This document shows positions 1 to 5,004 of a stretch of 5,004 nucleotides of DNA, piece by piece (the stretch's first letter is position 1; each line of letters begins with the position of its first letter). The translations under genes were made by a program, and so were the position numbers. This DNA is from Methanomethylovorans sp. PtaU1.Bin073. Its GTDB lineage: Archaea; Halobacteriota; Methanosarcinia; Methanosarcinales; Methanosarcinaceae. The DNA lies in the NCBI GenBank assembly GCA_002067265.1, contig MVQW01000250.1, positions 1 to 5,004 on the forward strand, in the 5' to 3' direction. The notes under the pieces are model-generated. The model searched no databases. It was given only the letters and a program-made list of their open reading frames with translations, and was not told the DNA's origin.

Positions 1-1311
1 TGTTGCCTTTGAGATTATGTCTGTTGTGTTATACTCACTAAGATTGAACCACATGAGGTTTCTGGAAGCGCTTGTGCTCTTCCCGAGGTCTATGTAGGTA
101 GAATCTGAATAGACACCTGCAGGACTGTCTTCACGCAGCCTGTTGTCATATGTATCCATATTAAATCCGGTATTTACGACTGGTACAGCACTGACAACAA
201 CGTTCACTGTATCTGTGGATTTCTGACCGCTGGTATCCGTAACAGTCAAAGTGACTGTGTAAGTACCTGCAGTAGTATATGTCTTTGTGGCAGTCTTGCC
301 TGTTGCTTCAGATGTAATACCATTTGATGCATCAAAGTCCCATGAATATGAGGCTATTCCCTTGTCATCAGTAGAGGTGCTTCCATCGAAACTGACAGCT
401 GAACCTGTGCTTGTAGTCTTATCAACGCCTGCATTTGCAACTGGGGCATTATCTACAGAAACTGGTACTGCAGTCACCGTTAGCTTCGGCCTCTGTGCAG
501 CGTTTGAATACTCTGAGCTGTAGAATGCTATGTAATTACCACTCTCAGTCTTTGCCTTGAGGAAGAATCCAGTGTTTTTGTACTTAGTGCTTATATATTC
601 CTGTACAAGTTGTGTAACATCAAAGTCATAGTACTTGTTTCCAGGCACTGTGCTTGCCGGGAATGTGAGAGATGCATATGGTGTGCTTCCCTGAGCAACG
701 CCGTTCTTATCATACCAGCTTCCTCCTGCTGTTGTCCATGCAGAAGTCGAGGTTCTTGATGTCCAGGTTACATACTCTGGATCCCATTCAAGTGGCCTGT
801 AAACTTCAAGTATTGTGTCCGAAGTACGTGTCTTACTTGCAGGATAATACCAGTATAGTGAAAGTGTTGCCTTTGATATTGTATCTGTTGTGTTGTACTC
901 GCTAAGGTCAAACCACATGAGATCTCTGCAAGTGCTTGTGCTCTTCCCGATGTCAAGATAAGTAATATCTGAATAGACAACTGAAGGACTGTCTTCACGC
1001 AGCCTGTTATCGTAGAAAGTCAAGGAATCATCTATCTGGTTTGAAATTGCATTATTGACAATTACATTCAATGTATCTGTTGACTTCTGTCCACTTGTGT
1101 CAGTGACTGTGAGAGTTACAGTGTAAGTACCTGCGATTGTATATGTTTTTGTAGCTGTTTTACCAGTAGCTTCAGATGATATTCCATTTGATGCATCAAA
1201 ATCCCATGAATATGAGGCTATACCTTTGTCATCTGTAGAAACACTTCCATCGAAATTGACAGCAGAACCTATGGTTACGTTCTGATCTTCACCAGCATTT
1301 GCAATTGGCTC
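1..1311 (-). repeat. 864-bp tandem coding module (PKD + DNRLRE domain), one full copy and a partial second
   Basis: Two anchors give the same period: the DNRLRE motif starts at 1011 and again at 147, and the PKD stretch encoding FDAS lies at about 1191-1200 and again at 327-336, both 864 bp (288 residues) apart. Unit 1 spans 448-1311 and unit 2 spans 1-447, where the window cuts it. Each unit begins with a PKD domain of about 88 residues (ANAG, SWDFDAS, AGTYTVTLTVTD), a beta-sandwich common in archaeal surface proteins. A DNRLRE domain of roughly 185 residues follows, with RLRED, LMWF, PLEWDPEYVTW, FDVTQLVQEY and FFLKAKTESGNYIAFYSSE. Such domains are classed with disaggregatase-related repeats and carbohydrate-binding modules. 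More copies may lie beyond the left edge. Confidence 0.9.
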
Positions 1312-2994
1312 GTTGTCTGTTGTTGAAGCTGAGGAACCGCTCTTGGATGCCTGGGCAGTATTGCCATACCTGCCAATGTTGACCTTGCCACCGTTGGGTG
1401 AAGGTTCATTGCTGTAGGATGAACTAGAATATCCTGCATCTATCAATGGGCTGGATGTTGAATCTGTTACCCATTTACCGCTTGAATAGTGTCCTGCTTT
1501 ACTCTTAAGGTGGTAGTCACGAGATCCAGCATTTGAATTTGTTGAATCAACGCATAGCGGGTCAACATTCAGGTTGTTGCTCATCGTAAAACCACTACCA
1601 TAGGTTTGACCATTCTTGTTGTTGTAAATGTTGTTGTTCTGGACTACAAACTTAGAGTAAGTAGGATTTGTATTCCATATTCCCACACCTGATCCGGAGA
1701 TCGATGAAACGCCATCACTGTTCATGATTATATTGTTCCTGACGTAAGTTGTGAATTGGGTTTGTTGCTGGCGTCTTCCATCCCGCAGGAAATATTTTAC
1801 AGCAGCATGCCCACCATCGTCAAAGACGTTGTTCTCGATAATTGTATTATGGAAATCTCCTAAGACAATAGCAGCGTTACTAAAACCAGTATTACTTGAA
1901 TACTGTCCGACTTTTGTAAAGGTGTTGTGGTGGATATATACATCACGAGCATGGATTACATTGTCCTGATAGTTTGCGGACATCCAGATACCTGCACCAT
2001 TAGTTGTATATATTTTATTGTTATAGACCTCAATGTCATCAAATACATGACTTGAAGTTGAAGAAGTACCTATTTGAATTGCAGGACCAGTAGAGTCACT
2101 AGAAATGGAAGAGTAGATCACATTATCGTGAATCGTAGAATCTGTACAGCCATCTGAATATCTGCATCCGCTATTTGTTCTTGTCATAATGGTGTTGTAA
2201 GCATGTTCAACATTGCTGCATCCCATAGCATAAAGTGCATCATGACCTAGTTTATATACATCATTGTAAATGAATTTTATATTACTACCGCTCTTTATTT
2301 TTAGTCCGTCGCCACATCCCCATTCAAGACGCATGTTTGAAACTTCAATGTTATTAGCACCATCAAAATAAATTAAATTGTAATACCCGGCACCGAGAGG
2401 AACTCCCTGATTCGCACTGTTTCCATCTATTATGAAACCAGTGATAGTGATACCATCATCAGTTCCAATATTTGCGATCATAGGTACATCAGCTGACCAT
2501 CCAGCTTTTGGAACTAATTTGATCTCAGCTGAGGAGTCACCTGTGAGCACTGTATTTGCACCTATGTATAAAGTGCTGTCAATCCAGTATGTATTTGGAC
2601 CGCGTAAATATACAGTACCGCCACCACGTCCATCGATATATGCCAAGGCCTGATTTAATTGGACATGATCATTTGTTCCATCACAGTTGTAATTCCCGGT
2701 TCCGTCTGTGTCAACATAAACAACCGGTGTTTTTAAGGCTGCAGAACTTGCTGTATTATCAAACGTGTGATTCGTTTGATCTTCAATATCAGTAATGTTC
2801 AAGTCGGAGTTTTCTGTATCATTTTCATAAAAGTAATCTACAGTTTGAGTATAGTTTTGTGTAGCATTCAAATTGTAGAATATAGGATCATCCAGATCAA
2901 TGGATGAAATGGAAAAATTCTCACTACATTCTGCAAATGGGATTATTGTTAAGAAAACAATAATCGACAAGCTAATTACGTTTTTCGTTCTCAT
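1..2994 (-). CDS. Secreted beta-helix / PKD / DNRLRE (disaggregatase-related) surface protein, C-terminus outside window
   Basis: Reading the minus strand from the ATG at 2994 gives 998 codons with no stop; the gene leaves the window at base 1. Residues 1-23 form a signal peptide (MRTK, then a hydrophobic run to PFAEC). Residues 24-90 are a low-complexity acidic stalk with six N-X-S/T sequons. Residues 91-546 resemble a pectate-lyase-like right-handed beta-helix: it opens with YVDTDGTG, DGTNDHVQLNQAL and GGGTVYL, continues through many Asn-rich rungs, and closes with LIDAG (517-521) and NIGRYGNT (539-546). Two PKD domains follow (about 561-648 and 849-936), alternating with DNRLRE domains (from 662 and from 950, the second cut). 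The combination matches the Pfam disaggregatase-related families, named after the Methanosarcina enzyme that disperses cell aggregates by attacking methanochondroitin. I infer an envelope polysaccharide-binding or -cleaving protein; enzymatic activity is not shown. GHDALYA (250-256) and the conserved Cys/Arg residues at 277-283 are candidate active-site elements. It could equally be a structural adhesin. Confidence 0.9.
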   Translation of the reverse strand, partial: MRTKNVISLSIIVFLTIIPFAECSENFSISSIDLDDPIFYNLNATQNYTQTVDYFYENDTENSDLNITDIEDQTNHTFDNTASSAALKTPVVYVDTDGTGNYNCDGTNDHVQLNQALAYIDGRGGGTVYLRGPNTYWIDSTLYIGANTVLTGDSSAEIKLVPKAGWSADVPMIANIGTDDGITITGFIIDGNSANQGVPLGAGYYNLIYFDGANNIEVSNMRLEWGCGDGLKIKSGSNIKFIYNDVYKLGHDALYAMGCSNVEHAYNTIMTRTNSGCRYSDGCTDSTIHDNVIYSSISSDSTGPAIQIGTSSTSSHVFDDIEVYNNKIYTTNGAGIWMSANYQDNVIHARDVYIHHNTFTKVGQYSSNTGFSNAAIVLGDFHNTIIENNVFDDGGHAAVKYFLRDGRRQQQTQFTTYVRNNIIMNSDGVSSISGSGVGIWNTNPTYSKFVVQNNNIYNNKNGQTYGSGFTMSNNLNVDPLCVDSTNSNAGSRDYHLKSKAGHYSSGKWVTDSTSSPLIDAGYSSSSYSNEPSPNGGKVNIGRYGNTAQASKSGSSASTTDNEPIANAGEDQNVTIGSAVNFDGSVSTDDKGIASYSWDFDASNGISSEATGKTATKTYTIAGTYTVTLTVTDTSGQKSTDTLNVIVNNAISNQIDDSLTFYDNRLREDSPSVVYSDITYLDIGKSTSTCRDLMWFDLSEYNTTDTISKATLSLYWYYPASKTRTSDTILEVYRPLEWDPEYVTWTSRTSTSAWTTAGGSWYDKNGVAQGSTPYASLTFPASTVPGNKYYDFDVTQLVQEYISTKYKNTGFFLKAKTESGNYIAFYSSEYSNAAQRPKLTVTAVPVSVDNAPVANAGVDKTTSTGSAVSFDGSTSTDDKGIASYSWDFDASNGITSEATGKTATKTYTTAGTYTVTLTVTDTSGQKSTDTVNVVVSAVPVVNTGFNMDTYDNRLREDSPAGVYSDSTYIDLGKSTSASRNLMWFNLSEYNTTDIISKAT

Positions 2995-3000
2995 GGCTTT

Positions 3001-3005
3001 TCACC
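3001..3005 (-). promoter_or_regulatory. Ribosome-binding site of the surface protein gene
   Basis: The minus strand reads GGTGA, complementary to the 3' end of archaeal 16S rRNA, followed by a 6-base spacer and the ATG at 2994. This fixes the start codon, which also places a proper signal peptide at the N-terminus. Confidence 0.75.
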
Positions 3006-3030
3006 GTATTACTCAAAAATTATCTGGCCA

Positions 3031-3040
3031 TTAATATATA
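3031..3040 (-). promoter_or_regulatory. Probable TATA box (box A) for the surface protein gene
   Basis: The minus strand reads TATATATTAA here, about 40 bases upstream of the start codon. With usual archaeal spacing of about 25 bases to the transcription start, the mRNA would begin near 3010 with a short leader of roughly 15 bases that just includes the GGTGA site. No transcription data support this; other AT-rich stretches nearby could serve instead. Confidence 0.45.
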
Positions 3041-3058
3041 TGATATGAGCACAATAAA

Positions 3059-3076
3059 ATGTACACTTTAGTACAT
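3059..3076. promoter_or_regulatory. 18-bp inverted repeat, possible operator
   Basis: ATGTAC and GTACAT form perfect 6-base arms around the spacer ACTTTA. The site is centred about 32 bases upstream of the proposed minus-strand TATA box and 7 bases before a plus-strand TTTATATA. The size and position suit a dimeric regulator, but no regulator is identified, and short palindromes occur by chance in AT-rich DNA. Confidence 0.35.
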
Positions 3077-3337
3077 CAAAGATTTATATAATTCTCCTTA
3101 CTCGCAAATTCTGCAAGGTGTAGTTAGAAAGTATAAGAAAAAGCATATGAAAACAAAAGCTTTAGGCATGATCATAAGCCTATAAACAACTCAGTTAAAG
3201 CAAAAATAAGTATCAGTAGCTTAAGAATTATGTAAAATAATATTTAAGTGGCAGATCAGGTTTACCATATCATTTTCTGTTCAAAATAACGTCCAGTCTG
3301 TAATATATAACAATGATCATGTCACTTCTTAAGATAT

Positions 3338-3358
3338 TTAACGACAAATCGACGTTAA
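3338..3358 (-). terminator. Weak stem-loop downstream of the methyltransferase gene
   Basis: TTAACG and CGTTAA form a perfect 6-bp stem around a 9-base loop, about 40 bases past the methyltransferase stop codon. The stem is AT-rich and no T-run follows on the minus strand, so a terminator role is uncertain; archaeal termination usually depends on T-rich tracts. Confidence 0.2.
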
Positions 3359-3398
3359 GCCCGACTTTCTTATTTCGTACAAGATGTTGGTATATTTC

Positions 3399-4097
3399 TT
3401 ATTTTATGCCATAGAAACCAGCCTGCATGTACGAACACCAGAACAATTCCACGTTCTTAAAACCAGTTTCTTTCAACAATTTAAGATGATCTTCTATAGT
3501 AATAGGGAAATACTCTACGCCAAACCTGGCTAAATGTTTGTCTACTTCTTCCTGGCTTTTACCCATAGATAACTGGAAATTCGCCCAGTATTGCTTACCT
3601 ATCAGGATACCCTTTTTGGTAAGGGGCCTGATGTTCTCAAAGGTAATATAGATCCCATCATCATCTAAAATATCATAGCATACTTTGGTTGCTTTTATTC
3701 GATCTTCAGAACAAAGGTAATGATGGCACTGAATAGCGGTAATTACGTCAGCCTTTTCTTTTAGCGTACATGAGAGTTTCTGTGTAGGGCAAGGTTTCAG
3801 AAATTCTACTCTTTCTGGCATGAAAACAGATAGTTTTTCCAAAGCTTGCTGCAACATGCTCTCGGATGGATCCAGTAGTATAAATTTAGTGTCGGGGAAT
3901 TCTAAAATAGCTTTTTTAACCAAAGAGCCGGTTCCACAACCGGTGTCAAGCCAGACCTTTGGTCTAAATGGTAATGATTTGATCAGGTTGATGGTTTCCT
4001 GATGAAAAGATGAGTAATAAGGAATTGTGTTAGATACTTGAACATCGTAATCTTCAGGCAGATGAGGGGTAGTGTTTTGATCAGATTTATGTGTCAT
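3399..4097 (-). CDS. Class I SAM-dependent methyltransferase (232 aa)
   Basis: This complete gene is predicted to encode a cytoplasmic small-molecule methyltransferase of the seven-stranded Rossmann-like class. Motif I, the SAM-binding glycine loop, is VWLDTGCGTGSL at residues 48-59. The acidic residue that usually contacts the SAM ribose is D76 in ILLDPSE. ADVITAIQCHHYL (116-128) corresponds to the motif IV strand, and GIYITFENIRP (148-158) to the following strand. The C-terminal half (about 159-232) is a substrate-cap-like region rich in aromatic residues. No signal peptide or membrane segment is present, and the length is normal for the family. The substrate cannot be told from the sequence. 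No clear Shine-Dalgarno precedes the ATG, only a purine-rich AAGAAG about 16 bases upstream. The next internal Met (81) would remove motif I, so the annotated start is favoured. The gene is divergent from the aldo/keto reductase, and its stop is 404 bases from the surface protein start, so it is probably monocistronic. Confidence 0.9.
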   Translation of the reverse strand: MTHKSDQNTTPHLPEDYDVQVSNTIPYYSSFHQETINLIKSLPFRPKVWLDTGCGTGSLVKKAILEFPDTKFILLDPSESMLQQALEKLSVFMPERVEFLKPCPTQKLSCTLKEKADVITAIQCHHYLCSEDRIKATKVCYDILDDDGIYITFENIRPLTKKGILIGKQYWANFQLSMGKSQEEVDKHLARFGVEYFPITIEDHLKLLKETGFKNVELFWCSYMQAGFYGIK

Positions 4098-4180
4098 GAT
4101 GATAATTTTATTTCTTCTTACTTTACGCTTTTGTTTTTCCTTAGTTGCTAATACAAAAAAAATGAGTGACTAATTTCTTT

Positions 4181-4202
4181 CATATAATAAGCATATAATA
4201 AG
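4181..4202. repeat. 11-bp TATA-like element in perfect tandem duplicate
   Basis: CATATAATAAG occurs twice head to tail (4181-4191 and 4192-4202). On the plus strand the copies resemble archaeal box A; the second would place transcription start near 4220, leaving a leader of about 28 bases before the reductase ATG. On the minus strand the same repeat reads CTTATTATATG and could serve the methyltransferase with a leader of about 60 bases. The duplication is directly visible; its promoter role is inferred. Confidence 0.55.
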
Positions 4203-4234
4203 CGCAATTACTATTTCTCATTGGACGATATACA

Positions 4235-4241
4235 GAGGAGG
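4235..4241 (+). promoter_or_regulatory. Strong Shine-Dalgarno of the aldo/keto reductase gene
   Basis: GAGGAGG lies 6 bases before the ATG at 4248. This is an unusually complete match to the anti-Shine-Dalgarno and fixes the start; it contrasts with the weak site of the divergent methyltransferase gene. Confidence 0.85.
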
Positions 4242-4247
4242 AATTCA

Positions 4248-5004
4248 ATGTTATACAGGAAAATGCCAAAGAATGGAGATGAGCTTTCAATACTTGGCTT
4301 TGGTGCCATGCGTCTCCCTACCATATCAGATGGCAGCATAGATGAAGAAAAAGCGACTCAGATGGTTCGCTATGCTATAGATAACGGTGTCAATTATGTG
4401 GATACTGCCTGGCCTTATCATATGGGGCAAAGTGAGCCTTTTCTTGCCCGTGCGCTTGCAGACGGGTATAGGGAAAAAGTAAAAATTGCTACTAAAATGC
4501 CTCAGTGGATAGTCAAAAGTCAAGCGGACATGGACAATTTCCTTAATGCTCAGCTTCAGAAACTCAATACCGATCACATTGATTATTATCTTGTCCACAG
4601 CCTTGTGGGTAGTAGCTGGAAGACTATTCGTAACTTAGGTGTTGCTGAATTCCTTGACAGGGCGAAAGCTGACGGTCGCATCATCAATGCAGGCTTTTCC
4701 TATCATGGTTCTGGTGAGGATTTCAAGGATGTTGTGGATGGTTATGATTGGGACTTCTGTCAGATACAGTATAATTATCTGGATCAGAATATCCAGGCAG
4801 GTAAAAAAGGACTTGAGTACGTTGCTTCTTGTGGCCTTGGAGTTGTGATCATGGAACCGCTGAGGGGTGGTAATCTTGCAGATCCGGTTCCTTCTGAGGT
4901 TATGGCTATCTGGAAAGAAGCTGAAATCAAGCGAAGTCCTGTAGAGTGGGCATTGCGGTGGGTCTGGAACCATCCGGAAGTCACTGTAGTTCTTTCAGGG
5001 ATGA
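4248..5004 (+). CDS. Aldo/keto reductase family oxidoreductase, C-terminus outside window
   Basis: The open frame runs from the ATG at 4248 to the window edge (252 codons, no stop). The aldo/keto reductase (beta/alpha)8 barrel is clear. It starts with LGFGAMRLP (16-24), and the catalytic tetrad is intact: D52 in NYVDTAWPY, Y57 in the same motif, K83 in IATKMP, and H117 in YYLVHS. QIQYNYLDQN (172-181) and MEPLRGG (202-208) are further barrel-strand motifs, and VLSGM at the cut edge begins the usual NAD(P)H phosphate-binding segment. The sequence most resembles the COG1453 group, whose members often carry a C-terminal 4Fe-4S ferredoxin-like domain. That part would lie to the right of the window, so its presence is inferred, not seen. 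The protein is probably cytoplasmic and reduces a carbonyl substrate, or exchanges electrons with a cluster; the physiological substrate is unknown. A strong RBS and a duplicated TATA-like element suggest good expression. Confidence 0.93.
   Translation, partial: MLYRKMPKNGDELSILGFGAMRLPTISDGSIDEEKATQMVRYAIDNGVNYVDTAWPYHMGQSEPFLARALADGYREKVKIATKMPQWIVKSQADMDNFLNAQLQKLNTDHIDYYLVHSLVGSSWKTIRNLGVAEFLDRAKADGRIINAGFSYHGSGEDFKDVVDGYDWDFCQIQYNYLDQNIQAGKKGLEYVASCGLGVVIMEPLRGGNLADPVPSEVMAIWKEAEIKRSPVEWALRWVWNHPEVTVVLSGM

Larger units (their letters stand above)
2995..3398. other. 404-bp AT-rich intergenic spacer
   Basis: This stretch lies between the start of the surface protein gene and the end of the methyltransferase gene, both on the minus strand. 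It contains the RBS, TATA candidate and palindrome listed separately near its left end. A perfect plus-strand TTTATATA (3083-3090) and a 12-codon plus-strand frame (3147-3185, MKTKALGMIISL) follow. A weak stem (3338-3358) lies near the right end. I see no tRNA, rRNA or convincing protein gene, and no insertion-sequence ends. Confidence 0.7.
4098..4247. promoter_or_regulatory. Divergent promoter region between methyltransferase and reductase genes
   Basis: This 150-bp AT-rich spacer must hold the 5' signals of both divergent genes. The methyltransferase-proximal half is strongly purine-rich on the minus strand (its probable mRNA leader, about 60 bases) and has no good Shine-Dalgarno. The reductase-proximal half holds the duplicated TATA-like element and a strong RBS. 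A small palindrome TTAG-TTG-CTAA lies at 4141-4151; its meaning is unknown. Confidence 0.6.

Noticed and set aside
287..998. Short reading frames at 287-523 (+), 672-905 (+) and 768-998 (-)
   Set aside because: They lie wholly inside the continuous 998-codon minus-strand gene in other frames, and lack family motifs or an RBS; the first is just the antisense of the PKD repeat.
1..1311. CRISPR array or mobile-element repeat
   Set aside because: The repeat is a long in-frame protein-domain module of 864 bp with diverged silent sites, not short repeats with spacers, and has no transposase or terminal inverted repeats.
1751..2795. Plus-strand frames at 1751-1969, 2432-2653 and 2556-2795
   Set aside because: All are antisense to the beta-helix region, which has clear coding features; their translations are low-quality and match nothing I recognise.
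2926..2994. Lipoprotein signal at the N-terminus (Cys 23)
   Set aside because: The residues before the Cys are FAE, which do not fit a lipobox; ordinary signal-peptide cleavage near this point is more likely.
2995..3398. tRNA or other structured RNA in the spacer
   Set aside because: It is very AT-rich with only short weak stems; no cloverleaf or T-loop GTTCRA-type segment in suitable context was seen.
3820..4002. 60-residue plus-strand frame
   Set aside because: It is antisense to the SAM-binding motif region of the methyltransferase.
4326..4984. Frames at 4326-4598 (-), 4635-4973 (-), 4639-4848 (+) and 4784-4984 (-)
   Set aside because: They overlap the aldo/keto reductase, whose catalytic tetrad and strong RBS show which frame is coding.

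Overview
The window looks like chromosomal DNA of a methanogenic archaeon of the Methanosarcinaceae (Methanosarcina, Methanolobus or a close relative). The main evidence is a large exported protein built from a parallel beta-helix, PKD domains and the 'DNRLRE' disaggregatase-related repeat, an architecture I know chiefly from Methanosarcina surface proteins. AT-rich spacers with TATA-like boxes and GGTGA/GAGGAGG ribosome-binding sites fit this. The genus is an inference; no marker gene is present.

Layout. Bases 1-2994 (minus strand) are one uninterrupted reading frame of 998 codons that runs off the left edge. It encodes a signal peptide, a stalk rich in glycosylation sequons, a long beta-helix region, and then an 864-bp tandem module (PKD plus DNRLRE domain), of which one full copy and the start of a second are visible. 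A 404-bp AT-rich spacer (2995-3398) carries its RBS, a probable TATA box and an upstream palindrome. Bases 3399-4097 (minus strand) encode a complete 232-residue class I SAM-dependent methyltransferase. A 150-bp divergent spacer (4098-4247) has an 11-bp tandem duplication of a TATA-like element. Bases 4248-5004 (plus strand) hold the first 252 residues of an aldo/keto reductase that runs off the right edge.

The three genes do not form an obvious pathway. The beta-helix protein is probably secreted or on the cell surface and acts on or binds cell-envelope polysaccharide. The methyltransferase and reductase are cytoplasmic enzymes of unknown substrate that share a divergent promoter region and so might be co-regulated. 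The methyltransferase is on the same strand as, and upstream of, the surface protein gene, but the long spacer with its own promoter suggests separate transcription.

I see no mobile element, CRISPR array, RNA gene or defence system. The most interesting signals are a contrast in evolutionary pattern between the PKD and DNRLRE parts of the tandem module, the sequon-rich stalk, and the promoter architecture of the two spacers.
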